Shown: positions 32,784-41,056 of the stretch, in pieces | Layout of the letters: each line of letters opens with the position of its first letter | How positions within the stretch are numbered: the first letter of the stretch is position 1 | Source of the DNA: Lachnospiraceae bacterium | GTDB lineage: Bacteria; Bacillota; Clostridia; Lachnospirales; Lachnospiraceae | Direction of reading: 5' to 3' | DNA: 64,000 nucleotides | NCBI GenBank assembly: GCA_025758065.1 | Contig: CP107199.1 | Coordinates: 2,639,501 to 2,703,500, forward strand | Notes under the pieces: generated by a model | The model's input: only the letters and a program-made list of their open reading frames with translations | The model's database searches: none | What the model was told of the DNA's origin: nothing | Program-made: the position numbers and the translations under genes

Positions 32784-34087
32784 CAATAGCGGGACTTTGC
32801 GGGCTTATTATATTTGTATTGCTGGCGGTCATGCTGATCGCAGGTGTGCCTATTGCAGTAGCGTTGGCTGTTTCTTCCATTTGTGCTATTTTGCCTGTTT
32901 TAAACATGGGAGCAAGCGTACTGACTGGTGCACAGAGGATCTTTTCAGGTATCTCCGTATTCAGTCTTCTTGCCATTCCTTTCTTTATTCTGGCAGGAAA
33001 CCTGATGAATAAAGGTGGTATCGCCATCCGCCTCATTAATTTTGCAAAGCTTTTTACCGGCAATATCCCGGGCGCATTAGCCCACACCAATGCAGTGGCA
33101 AATATGCTTTTCGGAGCTATTTCCGGCTCTGGTACAGCAGCAGCTTCTGCCATGGGTTCTATTATTGGACCTATTGAAGAGGAAGAAGGCTATGACCGTG
33201 ATTTTTCAGCAGCAGCTAATATTGCAACTGCTCCTACAGGGCTTTTGATTCCTCCAAGCAACGTTATGATCACATTTTCACTGGTCAGCGGAGGAACTTC
33301 TGTAGCAGCTCTTTTTATGGCAGGTTATATCCCGGGTATCCTCTGGGGTCTTGCATGTATGGTAGTTATTTACATTTTCGCAAAGAAAAAGGGCTACCGC
33401 AGCACAAAGAAATATACTTCATCTGAAAAGATCAGGGTATTTTTACAGGCGATCCCATGTCTGTTTATGATCATTGTTGTTATCGGCGGTATTATTTCCG
33501 GTATATTTACAGCAACAGAGGGAAGCGTGGTTGCAGTTGTATACAGTATGGTACTGGCAATTTTCTTCTATAAGTCTATTAAGCCCTCTGAGCTGCCACA
33601 GATATTCCTTGACAGTGCAGAAATGACAGGTATCATTATTTTCCTTATTGGTGTATCCAGTATCATGAGCTGGGTCATGGCATTTACCGGCATCCCAACT
33701 GCAGTAAGTACAGCTATGCTTGGTATCAGCAATAACCGTTACGTGATCCTGTTCATTATCAACATCCTGCTGCTGATCGTAGGTACTTTTATGGATATGA
33801 CACCGGCATGCCTAATCTTTACCCCTATCTTTCTGCCCATCTGTCAGGCACTGGGAATGAACACGATCCATTTTGGCATCATGATGATCTTTAACCTGTG
33901 TATCGGAACCATTACACCGCCGGTTGGAACTACACTGTTTGTAGGTGTAAAAGTAGGAAAAACAAGGATCGAACAGGTGATCTCGCCGCTGCTTTATTAT
34001 TTTGGGGCAATCTTTATTGTTCTGATGCTGGTATCTTATATTCCGGCCCTGTCATTATGGCTGCCGGGACTGTTGGGATACGTATAA
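32780..34087 (+). CDS. dctM: TRAP transporter large permease
   Basis: A 435-residue permease with about 11-12 helices. DctM motifs are present: GAISGSGTAAASAMGSI, LLIPPSNVMITFSLVSGGTS and, late, FNLCIGTITPPVGTTLFVG. It forms the Na+-coupled channel part of the transporter. It is the last gene of the operon; a strong terminator follows at 34122. Confidence 0.93.
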   Translation: MTIAGLCGLIIFVLLAVMLIAGVPIAVALAVSSICAILPVLNMGASVLTGAQRIFSGISVFSLLAIPFFILAGNLMNKGGIAIRLINFAKLFTGNIPGALAHTNAVANMLFGAISGSGTAAASAMGSIIGPIEEEEGYDRDFSAAANIATAPTGLLIPPSNVMITFSLVSGGTSVAALFMAGYIPGILWGLACMVVIYIFAKKKGYRSTKKYTSSEKIRVFLQAIPCLFMIIVVIGGIISGIFTATEGSVVAVVYSMVLAIFFYKSIKPSELPQIFLDSAEMTGIIIFLIGVSSIMSWVMAFTGIPTAVSTAMLGISNNRYVILFIINILLLIVGTFMDMTPACLIFTPIFLPICQALGMNTIHFGIMMIFNLCIGTITPPVGTTLFVGVKVGKTRIEQVISPLLYYFGAIFIVLMLVSYIPALSLWLPGLLGYV

Positions 34088-34121
34088 AAAAAGCAGGATC
34101 TGCCTGTGGCTGCAGGCGCAA

Positions 34122-34157
34122 AGGCATCTGAATTCTGTATTCAGATGCCTTTTTTTG
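34122..34157 (+). terminator. Terminator of the TRAP operon
   Basis: AGGCATCTGAAT (34122-34133) pairs perfectly with ATTCAGATGCCT (34139-34150), followed by T7. Confidence 0.92.
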
Positions 34158-34204
34158 TTGCCAACATTTTGTCAGTATAGTATAATTCTGGGTGATAACA
34201 GGGT

Positions 34205-34300
34205 AAAAATTTCATTAACGTACGCAGTGCGTACGCCTCAGAAATTTAGGTACAACTGACAAAAATCTTCTGGCAAAATCAGATACAGAAAGATTTAGAG
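34205..34300 (+). repeat. Repeat family B, partial copy
   Basis: The right arm and centre of the element found complete at 62137-62297. The centre CGTACGC-AGT-GCGTACG (34219-34235) and the arm ACAACTGACAAAAATCTTC are conserved. The left arm is degenerate. It lies between the TRAP terminator and ddh. Confidence 0.65.
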
Positions 34301-34352
34301 AGAACATTTTATTAGCAGGCGGCAGCCCTGGTGACAGAAAGGAAGGACGAAC

Positions 34353-35339
34353 ATGATGATCAAGATAGGTATTTTAGGTTATGGCAATCTGGGAAAAGGA
34401 GTAGAGTGTGCCATTAAGCACAATCCGGATATGGAACTGAAAGCAGTATTTACAAGAAGAGACCCTTCAAGTCTTTCTATTCTTACAGAAGGAGCAAAGG
34501 TATATTCAGTTGAAGATGCACCTGCGATGAAGGATGAGATCGATGTCCTGATCATCTGTGGCGGAAGTGCAACAGATCTTCCAAAACAGACTCCTGAAAT
34601 GGCAAAATATTTCAATGTGATCGACAGTTTTGATACTCACGCAAAGATTCCGGAGCACTTTGAGGCAGTAGACAAGGCAGCAAAGGAAAGCGGCCACATC
34701 GGACTGATCAGCGTAGGCTGGGATCCGGGTATGTTCTCCTTAAACCGTCTGTATGCAAATGCTGTTCTTCCAGGCGGAAAAGATTATACATTCTGGGGAA
34801 AAGGTGTAAGCCAGGGACATTCTGATGCTATCAGACGTATTGCAGGCGTTAAGGATGCAAGACAGTATACCATCCCGGTAGACAGTGCATTAGAGGCAGT
34901 AAGAAGCGGAAGTGAGCCGGAGCTTACTACCAGACAGAAGCACACCAGAGAGTGCTTTGTTGTGGCAGAAGAGGGCGCAGATCTTAAAAAGATCGAAGAA
35001 GAGATCGTTACTATGCCAAATTACTTTGCTGATTATGATACTACAGTACATTTTATCAGTGAAGAAGAATTGTTAAGAGACCATGCAGGCATCCCACATG
35101 GCGGTTTTGTGATCCGCACAGGAAAGACCGGCTGGAACAATGAAAATTCCCATGTGATCGAATACAGCTTAAAGCTGGATTCCAACCCTGAATTTACTTC
35201 TTCTGTACTGGCTGCATATGCAAGAGCCGCATACCGCTTGAGCAAAGAAGGACAGACTGGCTGCAAGACTGTTTTTGATATTGCACCAGCTTACCTGTCA
35301 GCAGAAGACGGAGCATATTTAAGAAAGCACATGCTATAA
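34353..35339 (+). CDS. ddh: meso-Diaminopimelate D-dehydrogenase
   Basis: A 328-residue NADP-dependent enzyme making meso-diaminopimelate from tetrahydrodipicolinate in one step, for lysine and peptidoglycan. The Rossmann motif GILGYGNLGKG is at residues 6-16; VIDSFDTHAKIPEHF, SVGWDPGMFSLNR and FWGKGVSQGHSDAIRRI match the family's substrate-binding parts. The ribosome site is AAAGGAAGG. It is followed after 13 bases by a DUF1576 membrane protein, probably in one operon. Confidence 0.93.
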   Translation: MMIKIGILGYGNLGKGVECAIKHNPDMELKAVFTRRDPSSLSILTEGAKVYSVEDAPAMKDEIDVLIICGGSATDLPKQTPEMAKYFNVIDSFDTHAKIPEHFEAVDKAAKESGHIGLISVGWDPGMFSLNRLYANAVLPGGKDYTFWGKGVSQGHSDAIRRIAGVKDARQYTIPVDSALEAVRSGSEPELTTRQKHTRECFVVAEEGADLKKIEEEIVTMPNYFADYDTTVHFISEEELLRDHAGIPHGGFVIRTGKTGWNNENSHVIEYSLKLDSNPEFTSSVLAAYARAAYRLSKEGQTGCKTVFDIAPAYLSAEDGAYLRKHML

Positions 35340-35352
35340 AAAGGAGTACCTG

Positions 35353-36654
35353 TTGAAACGATATTTTGCACCATTTAAAGAAGCACGCTCTTTGAGAAGA
35401 AAAGAGAAATTCATAGTATTGTCCCTGATCCCGTTATATTTTATTTTGATCGGCTTGTTCCTTCAGCCTATAAATGAGATCATTCCGGGAATTATCCGTA
35501 TTGTGCGGGAGCCGGACGTGCTGATCACTGATTATTTTGCAGTAGGCGGGATCGGGGCAGCCTTGATCAATGCCGGGCTGACAACGCTGCTTAGTATTGG
35601 ACTGCTTTACTTTTCCGGAAAGGAAATGGACGGCCATACGATCACTTCTGCCTGCCTGATGTTTGGATTTTCTCTTTTTGGAAAGAACATTGTCAACATC
35701 TGGGCTATTATGGCAGGTGTTGTTTTATATGCAAAATATCATGGGACTTCTTTAAACCGTTATCTTTATGTAGGTCTGTATGGCACCAGTCTTTCGCCTA
35801 TCATGACCCAGATGATGCACATTGGAAAATTTCCTATGCCAGTCTGTTTTATGCTGTCCCTGCTTTTAGGACTTGGCATCGGTTTTGTGCTGCCGCCATT
35901 GTGTACCCATGTACATTACGCTCATCAGGGATATTCCCTGTACAACGTAGGTTTTGGCGCAGGCATTATTGCAACAGTAGTAGTATCACTGGCTAAATCT
36001 TTTGGGATCCACATAGAATCCCGTCTGATCTGGTCCGTTGGAAATAATACATTGTTTACCATTTTCTTAATGGTATTATTTGGCTTTATGATCGCATCAG
36101 CAGTGGCAGTCAGAGGAAAGACGATTTTGAAATCCTATGGCCGTATCCTTAAAACTACGGGAATTTCAGGTACAGACTATCTGAAGGATGAAGGCGGGGC
36201 AACAACTGTATTTAATATGGGGGTTAACGGTCTTTTTGCCACTTTGTTTGTTCTGGTAGTAAATGGTGATCTGAACGGCCCTACCATATGTGGTATTTTT
36301 ACCATTGTTGGTTTCAGCTCCACAGGAAAACATCTGAAAAATATTGCTCCTATTATGTTTGGGGTCTATCTTGCAAGTTTTACAAAAACATGGGCGATCA
36401 ATCAGCCTTCACCGATCCTGGCATTACTGTTTTCTACTACACTGGCACCGGTGGCAGGTAAATTTGGCCCTGTAGTAGGTATTATTGCCGGTTATCTCCA
36501 TTCTTCCGTGGCCTTGAATGTAGGAATTGTATACGGAGGAATGAATTTGTATAATAATGGCTTTGCAGGAGGTATCGTTGCCATCTTTCTGGTACCTGTG
36601 GTGCAATCCATCAGTGACAGAAGAGCAAGAGCAAAAGGTGGACTGTCCTTGTAA
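35353..36654 (+). CDS. DUF1576 family membrane protein
   Basis: A 433-residue protein with about 12 hydrophobic segments, starting at TTG with AAGGAG well placed. The two halves end in similar Gly-rich parts (YNVGFGAGIIATVVVSLAK and LYNNGFAGGIVAIFLVPVV), implying an internal duplication, as in many transporters. It matches the DUF1576 group as I know it; the substrate is unknown. The tight link to ddh allows the guess of an amino-acid or lysine-pathway transporter. Confidence 0.75.
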   Translation: MKRYFAPFKEARSLRRKEKFIVLSLIPLYFILIGLFLQPINEIIPGIIRIVREPDVLITDYFAVGGIGAALINAGLTTLLSIGLLYFSGKEMDGHTITSACLMFGFSLFGKNIVNIWAIMAGVVLYAKYHGTSLNRYLYVGLYGTSLSPIMTQMMHIGKFPMPVCFMLSLLLGLGIGFVLPPLCTHVHYAHQGYSLYNVGFGAGIIATVVVSLAKSFGIHIESRLIWSVGNNTLFTIFLMVLFGFMIASAVAVRGKTILKSYGRILKTTGISGTDYLKDEGGATTVFNMGVNGLFATLFVLVVNGDLNGPTICGIFTIVGFSSTGKHLKNIAPIMFGVYLASFTKTWAINQPSPILALLFSTTLAPVAGKFGPVVGIIAGYLHSSVALNVGIVYGGMNLYNNGFAGGIVAIFLVPVVQSISDRRARAKGGLSL

Positions 36655-36659
36655 TATGG

Positions 36660-36717
36660 GATACCGGGTCAAAAAGCTGGGAATCCGGCGAAAGCCTGTT
36701 GGCAGGCGGATTGCTTT
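36660..36717 (+). repeat. Repeat family A, short diverged copy
   Basis: GATACCGGGTCAAAAAGC and the later GGCAGGCGGATT follow the order of the full copy at 27299. It lies just after the DUF1576 stop. Confidence 0.5.
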
Positions 36718-36758
36718 AACCTGAACATTATTGGAAAAGAGAGGAAACGGCATATAGT

Positions 36759-37343
36759 ATGGATGAACGTTTGAAGAAACAGCTGGATTTTGCCTTGGAG
36801 ATCGATAAAGAAAAAAACATTTTCCGCCAGACCCATTTATCCGGTCACGGAAGAAATGAAAATGATGCAGAGCATGCATGGCATATGGCGATCATGGCTT
36901 ATCTTTTGCGGGAATATTCCAACGAGCCGGTCGATATTACCAGGGTCATGCTTATGTGTCTGATCCATGATGTAGTGGAAATCGATGCAGGAGATACCTA
37001 TGCCTACGATGCAGAAGGATTAAAGACCCAGAAAGCAAGGGAAGAGGCTGCAAAAGAGCGGATTTATTCCCTGCTTCCTGAAGACCAGAAAAAGGAACTG
37101 GCAGCTATATTTGATGAATTTGAGGAAAGTAAGACACCGGAGTCTAAGTTTGCCCATGCAATGGATAATCTCCAACCGCTAATGTTGAATAACAGCAATG
37201 ACGGAGGGGACTGGAGAGAACATGGTGTCAGCGCAAAGCAGGTTTACGGCCGCCAGGACCGCACAAAAGAAGGCTCTGAAAAACTGTATGAGATTACAGA
37301 ACAGATCATAAAAAAACATGTGGAGAAGGGAAATTTAAAATGA
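36759..37343 (+). CDS. HD-domain hydrolase (YfbR-like nucleotidase type)
   Basis: A 194-residue metal-dependent phosphohydrolase. The HD signature is complete: ENDAEHAWHMA (first His), LIHDVVEIDAGDTY (His-Asp and downstream Glu/Asp) and FAHAMDNLQP (last Asp). The family includes 5'-deoxynucleotidases; the exact substrate is not known. The ribosome site is AGAGAGGAAACGG. It overlaps the next gene by four bases. Confidence 0.85.
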   Translation: MDERLKKQLDFALEIDKEKNIFRQTHLSGHGRNENDAEHAWHMAIMAYLLREYSNEPVDITRVMLMCLIHDVVEIDAGDTYAYDAEGLKTQKAREEAAKERIYSLLPEDQKKELAAIFDEFEESKTPESKFAHAMDNLQPLMLNNSNDGGDWREHGVSAKQVYGRQDRTKEGSEKLYEITEQIIKKHVEKGNLK

Positions 37344-37828
37344 AATTAGCGGTTATTTATGATTCAAAAACAAATAATACAGCTGCAGTAGCAGGCTATA
37401 TGGCAGATGGAATGAACAGTATTGAAGGGGTAGAAGCAAAAACATTCATGTATTCAGAAGCCGATACAGAATTTATAAAAGAGTGTACTGGTGTAGTATT
37501 TGGCTGTCCTACTTACATGGCAGGTCCTACTGCTGATTTTTACACCTGGATGGAAAAATCAGCAAAAACTTTAAATCTGGCAGGAAAATTAGGAGGTGTA
37601 TTTGCTACAGAGCAGTATATCCACGGTGGTGCTGACCTGACTATGAATGCACTGCTTATCCACCTGTTAGTATATGGAATGATGATCTATTCCGGCGGCG
37701 GCTCCTATGGTAAGCCGGTGATCCACATGGGACCGGTGGAGGTCAGCCCGGAGAAGGAGAATTTCAGGGAATTGTTTGAAATCTACGGAAAGAGATTTGC
37801 AACCCAGGCGCAAAAGATAAGCAAATAA
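37340..37828 (+). CDS. Flavodoxin-like FMN protein (NAD(P)H-quinone reductase type)
   Basis: A 162-residue flavodoxin fold. The FMN phosphate loop YDSKTNNTAAVA is at residues 7-18, FGCPTYMAGPTADFYTWME and the later IYSGGGSYG bind the isoalloxazine. It resembles short WrbA-like proteins. It is translationally coupled to the HD gene (ATGA). Confidence 0.82.
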   Translation: MKLAVIYDSKTNNTAAVAGYMADGMNSIEGVEAKTFMYSEADTEFIKECTGVVFGCPTYMAGPTADFYTWMEKSAKTLNLAGKLGGVFATEQYIHGGADLTMNALLIHLLVYGMMIYSGGGSYGKPVIHMGPVEVSPEKENFRELFEIYGKRFATQAQKISK

Positions 37829-37840
37829 TTAGTTACAGTT

Positions 37841-37975
37841 TAGCCATGACATCTTCTTGAAAACAAGAAGCATGGTGGGTTCACCATCACCATATGTTGA
37901 TTTGGATGAAAAAGTGCTTATGCAAGCAAAATTACAACACACTTTCTCATTCAAACCAGCTCATGGCTGAATTAT
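37841..37975. repeat. Repeat family D: imperfect palindrome between convergent genes
   Basis: TTTAGCCATGA at the left and TCATGGCTGAA at the right are inverted, as are TTTGGATGAAAAAGTG and CACTTTCTCATTCAAA, with an inner hairpin CTTCTTGAAAACAAGAAG. A related copy is at 53045-53100. It lies between the flavodoxin and NusG-II genes and may act as a bidirectional terminator. Confidence 0.55.
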
Positions 37976-37983
37976 AATAATGA

Positions 37984-38340
37984 TCAACGTTCTATTATGG
38001 TTACGATCATCTGATTAGGAAGGCAGACAATAGTATCTGTATCCAGATGCTTTTTTCCCTGCTTCACGCAAAGTTTGTCCGGGCAGCTGGCATCATAACA
38101 CCAGATCTCCCCGTCTTTGACGATCAGCTGATTGGTGCCGCCATTAGGCGTCTGGATCGTCACTTCCTGGTTTTTAGACAGGTCCAGGACCTGAGTTACC
38201 TGACCGCTGCAGGAGATTTCTGCAGCGGCTCCTTTTTTTCCGGGATGAAGATACTGAAATAAAAGGAACGCAAGGGCAAAAACAATGAAAACGCCAGCCA
38301 GAATAAGGCTGCGGTATCTTAAATGGGATTTCTGATCCAT
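37984..38340 (-). CDS. NusG domain II-containing membrane-anchored protein
   Basis: A 118-residue protein with one membrane helix (about residues 12-30) and an extracytoplasmic NusG-II beta domain (VTIQTPNGGTNQLIVKDGEIWCYDASCPDKLCVKQG) containing three cysteines. The start at 38340 has AGAAAGGA; the longer frame adds an uncharacteristic extension. Such proteins lie beside Gx transporter genes in many Clostridia, as here, where the pair is divergent. Its precise role is unknown. Confidence 0.82.
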   Translation of the reverse strand: MDQKSHLRYRSLILAGVFIVFALAFLLFQYLHPGKKGAAAEISCSGQVTQVLDLSKNQEVTIQTPNGGTNQLIVKDGEIWCYDASCPDKLCVKQGKKHLDTDTIVCLPNQMIVTIIER

Positions 38341-38389
38341 GGAAAAATCCTTTCTATAATGATGTCCTGTTGGGTTTAGCTTCTTGCTC

Positions 38390-38470
38390 ATGTTTCCGGC
38401 GGGTCTCAAGGTCAAAAATTATCCTGCAAGCAAGCTTATATGGGATTTCTGGCCTTGGGATCCTGGTATC
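38390..38470 (-). repeat. Repeat family A, diverged copy
   Basis: Read on the minus strand this gives GATACCAGGATCCCAAGG and later GCTTGCTTGCAGGATAA, following the full copies. It lies in the divergent gap before the Gx transporter gene. Confidence 0.6.
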
Positions 38471-38557
38471 ATACAAATAACGTAGGTATAGTAGCATAGA
38501 ATGAGCGTGTTTGCAAGGAATGCTGCGCTGATAAGACAGAAGAAGGAAATAATCAAA

Positions 38558-39076
38558 ATGACAACAGCAGGAAAAAATAATAAAACTACATCAAACCGCG
38601 TAGCCCTTTACGGCCTGCTTATAGCCTTAGCCTTTGTGCTAAGCTATATCGAAACATTATTCCCGGTTTATATGGGGGCACCGGGAGTGAAGCTGGGGCT
38701 GGCGAATCTTGTAACAGTGATCGCTCTTTACGGCCTTGGGGTTAAAGAAGCTTTTGCCATCAATCTGGTGCGGGTGATCTTAGCCGGTTTTACTTTTGGG
38801 AATATGGCATCCATTCTATTTGGATTAGCAGGGGCGTTTTTAAGCCTGCTTTTAATGGTCACATGCAAATATTTTCGCCTTTTTGATATGGTAGGAATCA
38901 GCATTTTAGGCGGCGTGGCCCATAATATTGGCCAGTTTTTAATTGCTGCATTTGTGACAAAGACTTTTGGCGTATTTTCATACCTCCCAGTGCTGCTGAT
39001 TGCTGGCACTGTGGCAGGAGCTCTCATCGGACTTTTAGGTGGATTGATCCTAAAGCGAATCAGCCGAATTCTATAA
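38558..39076 (+). CDS. Gx transporter family protein (formerly heptaprenyl diphosphate synthase component I)
   Basis: A 172-residue membrane protein with five to six helices. The signature YIETLFPVYMGAPGVKLGLANLV is clear. Members are ECF-like substrate-binding membrane proteins of unsettled substrate, though databases long named them heptaprenyl diphosphate synthase component I. ATG 38558 has AGAAGGAAAT; the frame from 38501 adds a non-conserved N-terminus. The adjoining NusG-II gene supports the call. Confidence 0.85.
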   Translation: MTTAGKNNKTTSNRVALYGLLIALAFVLSYIETLFPVYMGAPGVKLGLANLVTVIALYGLGVKEAFAINLVRVILAGFTFGNMASILFGLAGAFLSLLLMVTCKYFRLFDMVGISILGGVAHNIGQFLIAAFVTKTFGVFSYLPVLLIAGTVAGALIGLLGGLILKRISRIL

Positions 39077-39139
39077 GACAAGAGAAATTCAATGATGTGA
39101 GTGTCAAAAGTAAATTTTGCCACTCACTGATGTAACCGG

Positions 39140-39300
39140 ATTGCTACGTGCTTTGCACTCCCGCAATTCTAAAAACATTCGTAATCCGCTCATTTTTTTC
39201 AAAAAATGGCTCCTTACTCATGTTTTTGGCGGGTCCCAAGTTCAAAAATCCTCCTGCAAGCAAGCTTGCATCGGATTTATGACCTTTTGACCCTGGTATC
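39140..39300 (-). repeat. Repeat family A, full copy 2
   Basis: The reverse complement is almost identical to 27299-27460 over 161 bases. It occupies the gap between the Gx transporter gene and the galT promoter. Confidence 0.8.
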
Positions 39301-39333
39301 ATCAAATTCAATAAATATCCAAAGAAAATGACA

Positions 39334-39362
39334 TTGTTTTATGAACCTCTTACGCTTATAAT
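39334..39362 (+). promoter_or_regulatory. galT promoter
   Basis: TTGTTT (39334-39339), a 17-base spacer and TATAAT (39357-39362) lie 56 bases before the galT start. Confidence 0.65.
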
Positions 39363-39417
39363 GAAATTATCAGCAAATTTGTAAAGATAATGTGTAAGAA
39401 TAAAGGGGGATACGCAG

Positions 39418-40944
39418 ATGGTTTATCAGGCGATCAAAGCATTGGTACAATATGGACTGGAAAAGGGTCTGCTTACAGAAGATGATGTTATTTATGCCAG
39501 AAATCAGATTTTGGAAGCATTAAAAATGGATGAATATGAAGAGCCGGAAGGAGAAGGGGAACTTGCAGGAGCGGATCTGGAGAAGATCCTTAAGGTGCTT
39601 CTTGATTATGCAGCTGAAAAAGGGCTTTTACAGGAAAACAGTGTTGTATACAGAGATCTTTTTGACACAAAACTGATGAACTGCCTTATGCCAAGGCCAA
39701 GTGAGGTGATCAGGGAATTCTGGGAGAAATATAAAGATTCGCCGGAGGCTGCCACCGATTACTACTATAAGTTAAGCCAGGATTCCGACTATATCCGCAG
39801 ATACCGTGTATGCAGGGATATGAAATGGACCACAGATACGAAATATGGTACGCTGGACATCACAGTTAACTTATCCAAGCCGGAAAAAGATCCCAAGGCT
39901 ATTGCGGCAGCAAAACTTGCAAAGCAGAGTGGCTATCCAAAATGTCAGCTTTGCATGGAAAATATCGGCTATGCAGGCAGAGTGAACCACCCGGCAAGAA
40001 ACAACCACCGTGTGATCCCAATCACTATAAATGACAGCAAATGGGGCTTCCAGTATTCACCTTATGTTTACTATAATGAACACTGTATCGTGTTTAATGG
40101 CCAGCATGTCCCTATGAAGATCGAACGTGCTACTTTCAGAAAGCTGTTTGATTTTATCATCCAGTTCCCACACTATTTCCTGGGATCAAACGCAGACCTT
40201 CCGATCGTAGGGGGATCTATTTTAAGTCATGATCATTTCCAGGGCGGTCATTATACCTTTGCAATGGCAAAAGCACCGATCGAGAAATATTATAAGGCAG
40301 AAGGATACGAAGATGTGGAAGCAGGCATTGTTTACTGGCCAATGTCCGTACTGCGTTTGCGCTCTAAGTCCTGTGATTCCCTGATCGATCTGGGAGATAA
40401 GGTGTTAAAAGCGTGGAGAGGCTACACCGATGAGGCAGCTTTTGTGTATGCCGAAACCGATGGGGAACCGCACAATACCATTACCCCGATCGCAAGAAAG
40501 AACGGGGATATGTATGAGCTGGATCTGGTGCTGCGAAATAACATCACCACAGAAGAGTTCCCTCTGGGCGTTTACCACCCGCATCAGGAGCTGCACCATA
40601 TTAAGAAAGAAAATATCGGCCTGATCGAGGTAATGGGACTGGCTGTACTGCCGTCCAGACTGAAAAAAGAACTGGCCGGGCTGGCTGAGTATATAGTAGA
40701 GGGCAAAGATATCCGAAGCAACCCGGATATTGAAAAGCATGCAGACTGGGTAGATGGTTTCCTTCCTGCATATAAGGAGAAGGGAATTACCATTACAAAG
40801 GAAAATGCAGAAGATATCTTAAAAGAAGAAGTAGGACAGGTATTTGCCAGAGTCCTGGAAGATGCCGGTGTTTATAAGTGTACACCACAGGGCAGAGAAG
40901 CATTTGATAGATTCCTTGGTACGGTTGGTTTTCATAAAGAATAA
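39418..40944 (+). CDS. galT: UDP-glucose--hexose-1-phosphate uridylyltransferase (type II GalT)
   Basis: A 508-residue enzyme of the Leloir pathway of galactose use, exchanging UMP between UDP-glucose and galactose-1-phosphate. It is the long Firmicute GalT type, not the 350-residue E. coli type. Motifs are YPKCQLCMENIGYAGR, the active region GGSILSHDHFQGGHY, and YHPHQELHHIKKENIGLIEV. The ribosome site is AAGGGGG. It stands alone, without galK or galE. Confidence 0.93.
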   Translation: MVYQAIKALVQYGLEKGLLTEDDVIYARNQILEALKMDEYEEPEGEGELAGADLEKILKVLLDYAAEKGLLQENSVVYRDLFDTKLMNCLMPRPSEVIREFWEKYKDSPEAATDYYYKLSQDSDYIRRYRVCRDMKWTTDTKYGTLDITVNLSKPEKDPKAIAAAKLAKQSGYPKCQLCMENIGYAGRVNHPARNNHRVIPITINDSKWGFQYSPYVYYNEHCIVFNGQHVPMKIERATFRKLFDFIIQFPHYFLGSNADLPIVGGSILSHDHFQGGHYTFAMAKAPIEKYYKAEGYEDVEAGIVYWPMSVLRLRSKSCDSLIDLGDKVLKAWRGYTDEAAFVYAETDGEPHNTITPIARKNGDMYELDLVLRNNITTEEFPLGVYHPHQELHHIKKENIGLIEVMGLAVLPSRLKKELAGLAEYIVEGKDIRSNPDIEKHADWVDGFLPAYKEKGITITKENAEDILKEEVGQVFARVLEDAGVYKCTPQGREAFDRFLGTVGFHKE

Positions 40945-40948
40945 AAGA

Positions 40949-40981
40949 CTAAGGTCCCGCCTGATGGCGGGGCCTGTTTTG
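40949..40981. terminator. Terminator between convergent galT and germination gene
   Basis: AGGTCCCGCC with GGCGGGGCCT (one mismatch) around TGAT, followed by GTTTTG on the + strand; the minus strand ends in TTAGTCTTTTATT, so it may serve both genes. Confidence 0.75.
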
Positions 40982-40990
40982 CTGCCTGGG

Positions 40991-41056
40991 AGAGTTTTGA
41001 TTTCCATTATCGCCCGGCTTGTGAGAGTTTTAATTTCCATTATTTCCCAGCTTGTG
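40991..41056. repeat. 33-bp tandem duplication at the 3' end of the germination gene
   Basis: 40991-41023 and 41024-41056 are direct copies with four differences. The distal copy lies beyond the stop codon of the minus-strand gene. Confidence 0.75.
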
